Shown here one piece after another: positions 8,278-18,418 of a DNA stretch of 64,000 nucleotides. The notes under the pieces were generated by a model. It did no database searches, had not been told where the DNA came from, and worked only from the letters and a program-made list of their open reading frames with translations. The stretch lies in assembly GCA_963842795.1 (NCBI GenBank), contig CAWJHV010000006.1, forward strand, positions 62,001-126,000, given 5' to 3'. Both the position numbers and the translations under genes were made by a program. This stretch comes from WHSW01 sp963842795 (lineage in GTDB: Bacteria > Actinomycetota > Thermoleophilia > Solirubrobacterales > 70-9). Positions within the stretch are counted from its first letter, which is position 1; each line of letters opens with the position of its first letter.

Positions 8278-8935
8278 GGCGGGTCGCCGACCTGGACGAG
8301 GCGTCCGAGCGCTGGTCGCGCCTCTACGGGCTCACCCGCGCCGACGCGGACGGCGCGACGCTGCTGCGCTGCGCCTACGAGGACTTCTGCCTCGAGCTGC
8401 GACCCTCCGACGACGGCGGGCGGGTCGAGCACGTCGGCTACGAGCTGCGCTCGGGCGTCTCGCTCGCCGACGCCGCGGAGCGGCTGCGCGAGGCGGGCTC
8501 GGAGCCCGAGGAGGTCGACGTCCCGGTCCGCGGGCGCGGCCTGCGCGTCGCCGACCCGGACGGCAACGCGATCGTGCTCGTCGAGCGGGTGATCGAGCGA
8601 CGGAGCGGATCCCGCCGGTCGCCCGCTACACCGACGAGCTGCCCGCCTTCCACCCGCGGCGCCTGCAGCACTTCAACTACCTGACCGCCGACGCGCCGCG
8701 GATGGCCGACTGGTACGAGCGCGCGCTCGGCCTGCGGATCAGCGACTGGATCGGCGACGGCGCGGTGCTGGATGCACGCCGACCGCGACCACCACGTCGT
8801 CGCCTTCCTCGACAAGGGCTACTCCCACATCCACCACCTCGCCTTCGAGCTCGTCGACTGGGGCGAGATGCGGGTCGCGCTCGACCACCTCGCCCAGCAC
8901 CGGCGCCCGATCGCCTGGGGCCCGGGCCGCCACAC
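7624..8935 (+). repeat. Direct tandem repeat, two units of about 655 bases
   Basis: 7624-8277 and 8279-8935 align along their whole length. They differ by scattered third-position changes, a few amino-acid changes and one-base gaps. The repeat lies wholly inside the dioxygenase genes and creates a chimeric junction at 8277/8279. Confidence 0.85.
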
Positions 8936-9171
8936 GATGGCCCAGAACCTGTTCGCGTACTGCCGCATGGTCGAGGAGGAGGTGTTCGTGGAGCTGTTCT
9001 GCGACATGGAGCGGCTCGAGCCCGACCACGAGCCCCGCGTCTTCGCCGACGACCCGCACGGCTCCAACGCCTGGGGGATCCTGCCGCCGCGCTCGTACTT
9101 CGCGTTCGACGCGGCGTCGATCGAGGCGGAGGTGCGAGCAGCTCGAGGCCCAGCAGGGACTCCGGGGTTGA
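8279..9171 (+). pseudogene. Type I extradiol dioxygenase, copy 2, without start and with frame breaks
   Basis: Starts inside the protein at RVADLDEASERWSRLYGLTR, lacking about 10 N-terminal residues, and then runs parallel to copy 1 with frame changes near 8600, 8768 and 9135. It retains the C-terminal part absent from copy 1, including NLFAYCRMVEEEVFVELFCD, in which the Glu of VELFCD is the third metal ligand. Reading EQLEAQQGLRG leads to a TGA at 9169. Differences from copy 1 include substitutions such as LADA to LDEA, so it looks like a diverged paralogue and not just a duplicated read. Confidence 0.6.
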
Positions 9172-9198
9172 CTCACCCTGAACACATAATGTATACAT
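9168..9198 (+). promoter_or_regulatory. Permease promoter with copy 3 of the TACATTAT element
   Basis: TTGACT at 9168-9173, an 18-base spacer and TATACA at 9192-9197 form a good sigma-70-type promoter 39 bases before the permease ATG. The -10 lies inside ATAATGTATACAT (9186-9198), whose core ATGTATACAT is a perfect palindrome of the kind bound by FCD-type GntR proteins; the other strand reads TACATTAT as in the other three copies. Confidence 0.65.
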
Positions 9199-9235
9199 CC
9201 CGCAGTTTTCGCTGACGACACGGAGGAGGAGCGAG

Positions 9236-10765
9236 ATGGAAGCGGCCACCGCGGACCAGCCCCTCGACAGCGGCGAGAAGCTGCGCAAGACAGCGCTCGG
9301 CGTCCCCGACATCGTCTTCTTCATCGTCGCCGCATCGGCACCGCTGACGGTGATCGCCGGGGGCGTCGCCTCGACGTACCTGGTCACCGGCAACGCCGGC
9401 GTCCCGCTGCTCTTCCTGGTGCTCGGCGCGATCCTGGCGCTGTTCGTGACCGGGTACGCGGCGATGAGCCACCACATCACCAACGCCGGCGCGTTTTACG
9501 CCTACGTCTCGAAGGGCATCGGCAAGGTCCTCGGCGTCGGTACGGCCTTCGTCGCCCTGATCGCCTACAACACGATGCAGGTCGGGATCCTCGGCCTCTT
9601 CGGCGCGGTGTTCGCGGGGTTCATGGCCGAGCACACCAGCCTCGACTGGCAGTGGTACACGTGGGTCTTCGTCGCGATCGGCGTGATCGGCATCCTCGGT
9701 TGGCTGCGAGTCGACCTCAACGCCAAGGTCCTCGCGATCTTCCTCACCTGCGAGATCCTCGTCGTCCTCTTCTTCGATCTCGTCGTCGCGGCCGATCCCG
9801 GGCCGCAGGGGATCAGCGCCGACCAGTGGGACCCGTCGATCGCGTTCGGCGCGGGCGCCGGTGCGGCGCTCTGCTTCACGATGGCCGCCTTCGTCGGCTT
9901 CGAGTCGGCGGCGATCTATGGCGAGGAGTGCAAGAACCCGCGCCGCACGGTCGCCAGGGCGACCTACATCGCGCTCGGCATCACCTCGATCTTCTACGCG
10001 CTCTCGGCCTGGATGCTCGCGAGCGCGGCCGGCACCGACACAGTGATCAACGCCAAGGCGCTGGTCGAGGGTGGGTTCACGACTCCCGACGGGGCGGCGC
10101 CGGATCCGACCTCGATCCTGTTCATCACGCTGAACGTGCAGGTGTCGAAGACGATCGCGGACATCGCGACGCTGTTCTTCTGCACCAGCCTGTTCGCGGC
10201 GTCGCTGTCGTTCCATAACGCGGTCGCCCGCTACTTCTTCGCCCTCGGCAGGGCGGGTGTGCTCCCGAAAGCGTTCGCCCGCACCAACCGCCAGGGGGCG
10301 CCGTTCATCGGCTCGCTCGCTCAGAGCCTGATCGCGGTCGTGATCATCTTCACCTTCTGGCAGTCCGACAACGACCCGGTGCTGCAGCTGTTCACCTGGC
10401 TCACCAACCTCGGGGCCCTGGGGGTGATCCTGCTCCTCGCCCTGGCCTCGTTCTCGATCGTCGGCTACTTCCGCAAGATCCAGCACTCGGAGACGTCGTG
10501 GACGTCGACGATCGCGCCGGCGCTGGCGGGCGTTCTGTTGACGGCCCTGTTCATCCTCGTCCTGTCGAACTTCAACCAGCTGATCACCGGGCTCCCGGAT
10601 GCGCCCACCGACGATCGGACGATCATCCTCCCGGCGATCCTGATCGGCGGCGGGATCCTCGGCATGATCGTCGGGCTGATCATCAAATCGAGTCGGCCCG
10701 ACGTCTACGCCCGGATCGGCGAGATGGGCGAGGAGGAGATCGACGCGCCCGCGCGATCGGGGTGA
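9236..10765 (+). CDS. APC-superfamily amino acid/amine permease
   Basis: 509 residues, intact, preceded by GGAGGAGGAGCGAG. About 12 hydrophobic segments; the first helix region is IVFFIVAASAPLTVIAGGVA, with the broken-helix glycines typical of APC transporters, followed by GAFYAYVSKGIGKVLG and FVGFESAAIYGEECKNPRRT, the family signature before helix 7. It is likely to bring the amine or amino acid substrate of this cluster into the cell. Substrate class (putrescine-type amine or aromatic amine) is inferred only from the neighbouring PuuD-like, glutamine-synthetase-like and decarboxylase genes. Confidence 0.9.
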   Translation: MEAATADQPLDSGEKLRKTALGVPDIVFFIVAASAPLTVIAGGVASTYLVTGNAGVPLLFLVLGAILALFVTGYAAMSHHITNAGAFYAYVSKGIGKVLGVGTAFVALIAYNTMQVGILGLFGAVFAGFMAEHTSLDWQWYTWVFVAIGVIGILGWLRVDLNAKVLAIFLTCEILVVLFFDLVVAADPGPQGISADQWDPSIAFGAGAGAALCFTMAAFVGFESAAIYGEECKNPRRTVARATYIALGITSIFYALSAWMLASAAGTDTVINAKALVEGGFTTPDGAAPDPTSILFITLNVQVSKTIADIATLFFCTSLFAASLSFHNAVARYFFALGRAGVLPKAFARTNRQGAPFIGSLAQSLIAVVIIFTFWQSDNDPVLQLFTWLTNLGALGVILLLALASFSIVGYFRKIQHSETSWTSTIAPALAGVLLTALFILVLSNFNQLITGLPDAPTDDRTIILPAILIGGGILGMIVGLIIKSSRPDVYARIGEMGEEEIDAPARSG

Positions 10766-10772
10766 GCGGCGG

Positions 10773-11953
10773 TTGAGCTCGTTCGCCGACCGGATCACGG
10801 TCGCCGAGCTCGACCACGACCCGTACCCGATCTACGCGCGTCTGCGCGAGGAGGCGCCGGTCGCCTGGGTGCCGGCGGTCGAGATGTGGCTGGCCACCAC
10901 CTGGGACGCCGCGATGCGGGTCGCGACCGAGCCCGAGTCGTTCGCCGCCGACATGCCCGGCTCGCCGATCGATCGCAGCTTCGGCAGCCCGACGATCCTC
11001 ACGTGCGACGGCGACCGCCACCGCGAGCTGCGCCGGTCGATCGACCCCAAGTACCGCCCGCACGAGGTGGAGGGCTACATCGACGAGCTCGCCGGGCCGA
11101 TCGTCGATGCCCGGCTGGCGGCGCTCGAGGGACGCGCAGAGGCCGAGCTGATGGCGGAGTTCTTCGAGCCGGTGTCCGTGCTCAGCCTCGGCGCGGTCCT
11201 CGGTCTGGGCGACGTGGACGCCGACATCCTGCGGCGCTGGTTCGCGGCGCTCGCCGACGGCGGCACCAACTTCGAACGCGACCCCGGCAAGCAGGCGCGC
11301 TCCGATGCCGCCTGCGCCGAGATCGACGAGCGGCTCGGGCCACTGCTCGACCGGCTGGAGCGCGAGCCCGACGAATCGACGATCTCGCACATGATCTGGT
11401 CAGGAACCGACGACGGCAGGCCCCGTCCGCGCGACCGCTACCTGCCGAGCCTCAAGGTGATCCTGCTCGGCGGCATGCAGGAGCCCGGCCACGGCGCCGG
11501 CTCGGTGCTCTACGCACTGCTCGCCCATCCCGAGCAGCTGGCCGAGGTGCGGGCCGACCTCGACGGCCTGCTCGCCGCCGGCGATCGACGAGGGCATGCG
11601 CTGGATCTCTCCGATCGGGACCCTGGGCCGGCGGGCGACGGCCGAGCTCGAGCTCGACGGCGCGACGGTGCCCGCCGACGCCCCGGTCGCCGCCGTTATC
11701 TCCTCGGCCAACCGCGATCCCGAGCGCTTCGCCGAGCCCGACCGCTTCGACCTGCACCGCGAGCGCGGCCGCCTCGCGACGTTCGGCTTCGGCCGCCACT
11801 TCTGCAGCGGCCACGCCTTCGCCCGCGCGCAGGAGCGGATCGCGCTGCGCGCCCTGCTGGAGCGCTATGGCGCAGCTCGAGCTCGCCGCCGAGCCGCCCG
11901 TGTCGGGCTGGGAGTTCCGCGCTCCCCGCGAGCTCCGGGTCCGGCTCGCCTGA
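10773..11953 (+). CDS. Cytochrome P450, two frame breaks
   Basis: TTG start 8 bases after the permease stop; the reading MSSFADRITVAELDHDPYPI is a normal bacterial P450 N terminus. The I-helix region appears as LLGGMQEPGHGAGSVLYALL, where the usual A-G-x-D/E-T is altered (EPGHG). Frame shifts near 11580, just before IDEGMRWISPIG (ExxR helix region), and near 11870. The heme loop is FGFGRHFCSGHAFAR with its Cys. End reading ELRVRLA. About 390 residues if repaired. No ferredoxin gene is adjacent. Probably hydroxylates an intermediate of the cluster. Confidence 0.8.
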
Positions 11954-11966
11954 GTACGGTGGACGG

Positions 11967-13398
11967 GTGCGGTTAGACGCTCGCGCAGGACGGGGAAGGG
12001 GCTACTCGGCGCTCGCCGACCGCGAGGCGGTGCTCGCCGCGCTCACGGCGCTGATCAGCCGACGCCTGGGACTCGTTCGAGCACCCGCGTCCGGAGGAGC
12101 CGGCGATCGACGCGGGGGTGCTCGAGCGGCTCGCGGCGCCGCTGCCGGAGGAGCCGAACAACCCGGCGACGGTGCTCGCCGACGCCGCGCGCGTGCTCGA
12201 CGAGTCGAACTCCCCCTCGCGCCCGCTCTACCTCGGCTACGTCGGCTCGACCGGGCTCGAGGTCGGGGTGCTGGCCGAGGCGCTCGCCGCAACCTACGAC
12301 GTCAACCTCGCGGTCACGGCCCGCGCCGCCGACCTGGTCGAGGCCCAGGCGGTCGACTGGGTCGCCGAGTTCATCGGCTTCGACTGCGCCGAGGGCGCGT
12401 TCACGAGCGGCGGCATGATCTCCAACCTCACCGGGCTGCTCGTCGCCCGCGAGCGCGCTCTGCCCGGCTGCCGGGTCGACGGCTTCGCCGGGCGCCAGGG
12501 CGCCATCTACTGCTCCTCGGAATCGCACCACTCGGTCGTCCGCGCCGCCGAGGCGGCCGGGATCGGCTCGGCCTTCGTCCGCCTGCTCGACATCGACGAG
12601 CGCCGGCGGTTGCGGGTCGACGAGCTCGACCGGGCGCTGGCCGCCGATCGCGAGGACGGGGTGCACCCGGTCGCGGTGGTCGCCAACGGAGGCACCACGC
12701 TCACCGGTGCCGTCGACCCGCTCGAGCCGATCGCCGACGTCTGCGAACGCCACGGCGTGTGGATGCACGTCGACGGCGCCTACGGGCTGCCGGCGGCGGC
12801 GACCGAGACCGCCGGGCCGCTGTTCAGCGGGCTCGACCGGGCCGACTCGGTGACCCTCGACGCCCACAAGTGGCTCGGGCTGCAGAAGAGCTGCAGCCTG
12901 GTGCTCGTCCGCCACCTCGGCGAGCTCGAGCGCACCTTCGGCCACGAGGAGACCTACATGCACCGGGCCGACTCGGTTCGCAACGCGGTCGAGAAGACGC
13001 TCGAGTACTCGCGCCCGCTGCGGTCGCTGAAGCTGTGGCTCGCCTTCCGCACTCACGGCGCCGCCGCGTTCCGCGCCTGGATCGAGCAGACGCTGACGCT
13101 CGCGCAGCGCCTCGCGGCCGCGGTCGAGGCCGACGATTCGTTCGAGCTTCTCTGCGAGCCGACGCTCTCGACGGTCTGCTTCCGCCACCTCCCGGGCGGC
13201 GAGGTCGACCTCGATGCTCACAACGCCGCGCTCGCGGCCGCGGCGCAGCGCGACGGGCGCGTCTACCTCGCCGCGGCCACCGTCGACGATCGCGTCTGCC
13301 TGCGCGTCTGCTTCGTCAACTTCCGCACCCGCGCCGAGGACGTCGACTTCGCACTGGAGACCCTGCGCGAGCTCGGGCTGGGGCTCAGGCGGGAGTGA
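11967..13398 (+). CDS. PLP-dependent group II amino acid decarboxylase
   Basis: GTG at 11967 followed by VRLDARAGRGRGYSALADRE; one frame change near 12065 joins this to the intact part from 12118. Motifs: FTSGGMISNLTGLLVARERA, SSESHHSVVRAAEAAGIGS (His stacking on PLP), HVDGAYGLPA (Asp) and DAHKWLGLQKSC with the Schiff-base Lys. The C-terminal domain is complete. The family decarboxylates aromatic amino acids, glutamate or diaminobutyrate; some members deaminate the amine. With permease, P450 and ring-cleavage genes beside it, an aromatic amino acid or amine is a fair guess. It converges on the next P450 with a 14-base overlap of ends. Confidence 0.85.
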
Positions 13399-14634
13399 GC
13401 CGCAGCGGCATCCGCTTGATGCCGTTGAAGAAGTTCGACTGCAGGCGCTCGGGCGTGCCGGCGAGCTCGAAGCTCGCCACCCGCTTGACCATCTCGGTGA
13501 ACACGATCTCGATCTCGAGCCGCGCGAGGTGCGCGCCGGTGCAGAAGTGGGGGCCGCCGGGCCCGAACGTCATCTGCGGGTTCGGGTCGCGGCCGACGTC
13601 GAACTCGTACGGGGAGTCGAAGACCTCCTCGTCGAAGTTGCCCGAGATGTACCAGGTGGCGAGCTTGTCGTTCTCGCGAATCGTCTTGCCGCCGAGCTCG
13701 GTGTCGCAGGTCGCGGTGCGGCGGAAGTGGTGCACGGGCGTCGCCCAGCGCAGGATCTCGTTCGACTGCGGCGGGCAGCAGCTCGGGATCGTCGCGCAGG
13801 CGCTGCAGCTGCTCGGGGTACTCGATCAGCGCCAGCACGCCCTGGGAGATCGAGTGGCGGGTGGTCTCGTTGCCGGCGACGGCGAGCAGCAGGAAGTAGA
13901 CGTCGTACTCGTGCTCGGTCAGCGGCCGGCCGTCGATCTCGGCCTCGACCAGCTTCGTGACGATGTCGTCGCGCGGGCACTCGCGGCGCTCGCCGGCGAG
14001 CTTGCGGCCGTACTCGAACATCTTCTGGCGCCGCCGGGTTCGAGAACGGGAGGTGGCGGTTGGCCTCGGCGACCTCCGGGTCGATCGCGAACTCGGGGTC
14101 GTCCTGGCCCAGCATCCGGTCGCCGAGCTCGACCAGGTAGCGGTGGTCGCCTTCCGGCGCGCCGAGCATCTCGGCGAAGACCCGCATCGGCAGCTTCGCC
14201 GCCACGTCCTCGACGAACTCGACCTCGCCCTTCTCCAGCGCCTCGTCGAGCACGCCGTCGAAGAGCTCGCGGATGCGCTCGGTGAACACGCGCACGGCGC
14301 GCGGGGTGAAGTCGCGGTTGACGATCGCCCGCAGCGCGTTGTGCGGCGGGGGGTCCATGTCGAGCATCGACTTGCGCGCCTCGAGCTCCTCGGGCTCGAG
14401 GTCCTCGAGCGAGGTGCCGCCGCGCTCGGAGGAGAACGTGCGCCAGTCCTTGGCCACGGCGGTGATGTCGGCGTGCGTGGTGATCGCCCAGAAGCCGCGG
14501 CCGTCGCGCTCGTCCTGCCAGTGCACCGGGTCCTCGCGCCGGAGGACCTCGAACATCTCGTGCGGGACGCGCTCGGCGAAGCGGGTGTGATCGGTGAGGT
14601 CGACGTCCGCGAGCTGCATCTCGGCGAGCTTCAT
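13385..14634 (-). CDS. Cytochrome P450 (CYP125/CYP142-like group), two frame breaks
   Basis: ATG at 14634 overlaps the glutamine-synthetase-like stop (TGATGA). Reading MKLAEMQLADVDLTDHTRFA, then frame changes near 14030 and 13765. I-helix LAVAGNETTRHSISQGVLAL, ExxR region EILRWATPVHHFRRT across the second break, and heme loop GPGGPHFCTGAHLARLE with Cys. The pattern NFFNGIKRMPLRL at the end is common in actinobacterial P450s of the sterol and terpene group. About 415 residues when repaired. It is the last gene of the minus-strand operon with the glutamine-synthetase-like and amidotransferase-like genes. Confidence 0.82.
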
Positions 14635-15984
14635 CAGAGGTGGCGCATGTACTCGGAGAGGTCCCAGTCGGAGACGTGCTGGCGGTACCGCTCGAGCTCG
14701 AACCGCTTCATCGCGAGGAACGTGTCGACGATCTCGGGGCCGACCGCGTCGCGGATCGCGGCGTCGGCCTCGAGCGCGTCGAGCGCCTCGCGAGAGCGAC
14801 ATCGGCAGCGGCGCGCCCTGCTCGTCCTCGGGCAGGGTGTAGGTGTCGCCGGAGAGCGGCTCGCCCGGGTCGAGCTCGCGCCGGATGCCGTCGATGCCGG
14901 CGAACAGCGCCGCGGCGATCACCAGGTGCTGGTTCGCCGCCCCGTCGCCGATCCGGAGCTCGATCCGGCAGGCGTCGCCGCCCTCAGGCGGAACGCGGAC
15001 GAACGTGGTCCGGTTGTCGAGGCCCCAGTTGACGTGGGTGGGGGCGAGGCTGTCGGGGAGGATCCGGCGGTAGGCGTTCACGGTCGGGTTGAGGAACGCC
15101 ATCAGCGCCGGGGCGTGGTCGAGCACCCCGCCGACGAACTGGCGCATCTCGGCCGAGAGCCCGGTCGCGTGGTCGTCGTCGCCGGAGCAGTTCGAGCCCT
15201 CGCGCTCGAGCGAGATGTGCAGGTGACTCCCGGATCCGCCCTGGTCGTTGAACGGCTTGCCCATGAACGTCGCCAGCAGCCCGCGCTGGGCGGCGTAGTC
15301 CTTGACCGCGGCCTTGAACCGGAAGGCGCGGTCGGCCGCGTCGAGCGGGTCGCCCTCGCGCAGGTTGATCTCGTACTGGCTGTTCATGAACTCGTGGTTG
15401 GAGGCGATCGCGCCGAGGCCGAGCGCCGCGCAGCCCTCGAGCAGCGCCTTGACCACGCCCTGCGGATCGGCCTGCGGGCCGACGGTGTAGACCATGCTCA
15501 GCGTGTCGACGTGGCGCCGCCAGCCGCCCTCGCCGTCGGGCTCGAGGAGGAAGAACTCGAGCTCAGGGCCGACCTTGGCGGCGAGGTCGAGGTCGGCCAG
15601 CTGCTCGGTCGCGCGGCGCACCAGGCCGCGCATGTCGGTCGGCTCGGGTGCGCCGTCGCGCTCGAGGTCGGCGAGGCAGGCGGCGACGTCCGGCTCCCAG
15701 GGCAGCTCGCGCAGGGTCGCGAGGTCGGGCTTGGCGACCATGTCCGGGTAGCCGTCCTCGCCGCCGACCACCGGGGTGTGGCTGAGGTCGGTGCCCATCA
15801 CGGCCCAGCAGAAGGCGAGCCCGCCGCTCGACGCCCGGGCCAGCTGGTCGACCGGGACGTCCTTGCCCCGCTGGATCCCGTGCAGGTCGGGGTAGGTGAT
15901 CCTGACGGTGCCGACCGCGGGCGAGAGGGTCTCGCGGGCGGTTGCGGCGTCGCTCTCGGTCGACGCGGCGGCTTGCGGGTTCAC
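14634..15984 (-). CDS. Glutamine synthetase family protein (gamma-glutamylamine/polyamine synthetase type)
   Basis: GTG at 15984 preceded by GGAGGAGGAGCAC. Beta-grasp N domain, then catalytic domain with VGPELEFFLLEPDGEGG, SNHEFMNSQYEINL, NDQGGSGSHLHISLEREG and NRTTFVRVPPEGGDACRIEL, plus the D-G-A-A-N-Q-H-L segment. One frame change near 14795; the C terminus then reads ELERYRQHVSDWDLSEYMRH. It is not a housekeeping GlnA: it lacks that family's adenylylation tail and sits in a catabolic operon, as PuuA and Streptomyces GlnA3/GlnA4 do. Likely adds glutamate to an amine, with the PuuD-like enzymes removing it later. Confidence 0.83.
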
Positions 15985-16738
15985 GTGCTCCTCCTCCGGT
16001 CCGATTGGTTGCTCAGCTCGGCCTCCCCAATCTTGGATAATGTACCCATTCCTGCTCGGCGGCGGGATGCGGCCAGCTCCCACCAGGCGTCGAAGAGCGC
16101 TGATCGAGGCCGCCCGGGCGCCGTTCGCGTCGACGCCCAGCAAGCCGGTGCCGTCGATCCCGAGCCGATCGAGCTGCGCGGAGTCGAGCCGCGCCCACTC
16201 GACGCCGATCTCCGGGGTCGACTCGGGATGGAACTGGAGCCCGAGCGAGCTCGCCGAGGACGAACGCCGCCGGCCCGGCCGGCGACCAGGCGACCACCTC
16301 GGAGTCCGGCGGCGGGGCGATCAGGTCGTAGTGGAAATGCAGCCAGGGCCCCGGCGGGATCAGCTCGGGATCGCTCGTCTCGACCTCGATCCAGCCGATC
16401 TCCGGTGGCTCCGAGCGCGCCACCGCGCCGCCGGCGGCGAGGGCCAGGGCCTGGCCGCCGAAGCAGAGGCCGAGCACCGGAACCTCGAGCGCGAGGCTGC
16501 GCCGCAGGAACTCGATCTCGGCGTCGACCCAGGACGGCGCGCCTTCGGCGCCCGGCGTGTGCTCGGAGCCGAGGCTGGCGATCCAGCCGTAGTCGCCCGG
16601 GCTCGCCGGCAGCGGCTCGCGCCAGGTGCTGTGGACCTCGTGCTCGATCCCGCGTTCGTCGAGCCACTCGCCGAGGATCGCCGGCGGGCCGTCGTCGCCG
16701 TGTTGCAGGATCAGGCCGGCTCGGCCGCTCGCAGCCAT
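15981..16738 (-). CDS. Class I glutamine amidotransferase-like protein, two frame breaks
   Basis: ATG at 16738 (MAASGRAGLILQHGDDGPPA). Nucleophile Cys in PVLGLCFGGQALALAAGG; after a frame change near 16250 the His-Glu pair follows in LQFHPESTPEIGVEWARL, and after another near 16110 the reading LFDAWWELAASRRR leads to a TGA overlapping the GTG of the ligase gene by 4 bases. This GTGA junction supports the chosen end; staying in the middle frame finds no stop. The type resembles GMP-synthase-like amidotransferases that act as gamma-glutamyl hydrolases. First gene of the minus-strand operon. Confidence 0.75.
16035..16047 (-). promoter_or_regulatory. Copy 4 of the TACATTAT element before the glutamine-synthetase-like gene
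   Basis: GGATAATGTACCC on the + strand; on the minus strand it reads GGGTACATTATCC. TACATT is in the right orientation for a -10 about 50 bases before the GTG at 15984. It lies in the 3' end of the amidotransferase-like gene, so it would be an internal promoter. Confidence 0.45.
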
Positions 16739-16797
16739 GGTCCGAGCGTAGCGTCGGGGTAGCGTCGGGGCACAACGCGGCGGCTATCGTGCCGCGG

Positions 16798-18235
16798 ATG
16801 TCCGGGGCCGGACCACCTGGGGAGCGATCGCTCGGCCGGCTCGGGGTCGCGGGCTTCCTGCTCTTCCTGCTCGCCGGGCTGGCGGCCGGGGTCGCGCTCC
16901 GCCATGGCCCGCCACAGCGCGCCGCGCCGCGCATCGCGGCCGCCGAGGCGGCGGCGCGACGCGAACGTCGTCGTCGTGATGACCGACGACCAGACGCTCG
17001 AGCAGATGAGCGCGCTCCCGCAGACGCGAAAACTGATCGGCCGCCAGGGGGTGAAGTTCAAGCGCTTCTACGTCACCGACCCGCTCTGCTGCCCTTCGCG
17101 GGCGACCTTCCTCACCGGCCAGTACGCGCACAACACCGGCGTGATCTCCGACGGCGGCCCGAACGCGCTCGACGCGCTGCGCGAGCAGGACACGCTCGGC
17201 GGTCTGGCTCCAGCAGGCCGGCTACCGGACCGCGTTCGTCGGCAGGTACCTGAACGGCTACGGCCTCGACGACCCCGAGCGGGTGCCGCCGGGATGGAGC
17301 GAATGGAAGGCGATGGTGGAGCCGACCACCCAGAGCTACTTCGACTACGACCTCAACCAGGACGGCGAGATCGTCCACTACGGCAGCGCGCCGGAGGACT
17401 ACAAGACCCGGGTGCTCGGCCATCTCGCGGTCGATGCGGTGCGCCACGCGGCGCGCGGCAACCGGCCGCTGTTCCTCTACGTCGGCTTCAACGCCCCGCA
17501 CGCGCCGAGCACTCCGGCGCCCGCCGACGCCGGCTCGCTCGCCGGGGTCGCGGCGCCGCGCGGCCCCGCGTTCAACGAGCGGGACGTCTCCGACAAGCCG
17601 AGCTTCCTCCGCGACCGCCCGCCGCTCGACGAGACGCGATCGCCCGGATCGACTCGCGCAACCAGCGGGCGCTCGAGTCGCTCGCCGAGGTCGACCGCCA
17701 GGTGGCGAGCATCGTCGAGGCGCTGCGCGACAAGGGCGAGCTCGGCAACACCTACATCCTCTTCACCTCCGACAACGGCTATCTCGACGGCGAGCACCGG
17801 ATCGAGCTCGGCAGGCTGCTCGCATACGAGCCGGCGAGCCAGGTGCCGCTGCTGATCCGCGGCCCCGGGATCCCGTCGGGCGAGACCTCGGACGCGCTGG
17901 TCGGCAACGTCGACCTCGCGCCGACGATCGCGCTGATCGCCGGCGCCCGGCCCACGGTCGAGGCCGACGGCCACCCGGTGCTGACGCTCGCGCGCAACCC
18001 CGAGCGATCGACCGATCGGGCGCTGCTGCTCGAGTCGCTGGTCCGCGACGGCTCCACGTACTACGGCTATCCCTACGCCGCGATCCGCAGCGGGCACTTC
18101 CTCTACGTCGCCTACGAGAACGGCGACGAGGAGCTCTACAACCTGGCCCGCGACCCCGACCAGCTGCGTTCGCGTCGCCGGCGAGCCGCGGCTACGCCGA
18201 CAAGCAAGCGAGCGCTCGAGCGCCGCGCTCGATGA
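16798..18235 (+). CDS. Membrane-anchored sulfatase, several frame breaks
   Basis: ATG 16798 begins with a hydrophobic helix (RLGVAGFLLFLLAGLAAGVA) that anchors or exports the protein. After a frame change near 16965: NVVVVMTDDQTLEQMSALPQ (metal Asp pair) and TDPLCCPSRATFLTGQYAHN, in which C-C-P-S-R holds the formylglycine Cys. Breaks near 17205, 17635 and 18170. Further marks: GFNAPHAPSTPAP, ILFTSDNGYLDGEHR and IRGPGIPSGETSDALVGNVD. The last part, about ALDELRDCRG, may extend to about 18290; I cannot fix the stop. Hydrolyses a sulfate or related ester outside the cell; substrate unknown. Confidence 0.8.
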
Positions 18236-18345
18236 GCTGCGCGACTGCCGCGGGAAACGGTTGCGAGGTCACGGTTCGGAGCGGGCAGCCGGAGGGCTGG
18301 AGAGCCGAGGAGACCTGCTCGGGGCCGCTAGAATCGCGGCCGCGC

Positions 18346-18418
18346 GCCGCTATCGTCTAGGGGACTAGGACGCCGCCCTCTCACGGCGGAAACCCGGGTT
18401 CGAATCCCGGTAGCGGTA
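18346..18418 (+). tRNA. tRNA-Glu(CTC)
   Basis: 73 bases. Acceptor GCCGCTA pairs with TAGCGGT (one G-U at the end), D arm TCGTCTAGGGGACTAGGA, anticodon stem CCGCC/GGCGG around the loop CTCTCAC giving anticodon CTC, T arm CCCGGGTTCGAATCCCGG. Discriminator A; CCA is not encoded. All cloverleaf parts are complete. Confidence 0.95.

Noticed and set aside
7624..8935. Direct repeats as a CRISPR array or insertion element.
   Set aside because: Two long units inside one gene family, no short spaced repeats, no transposase, no terminal inverted repeats.
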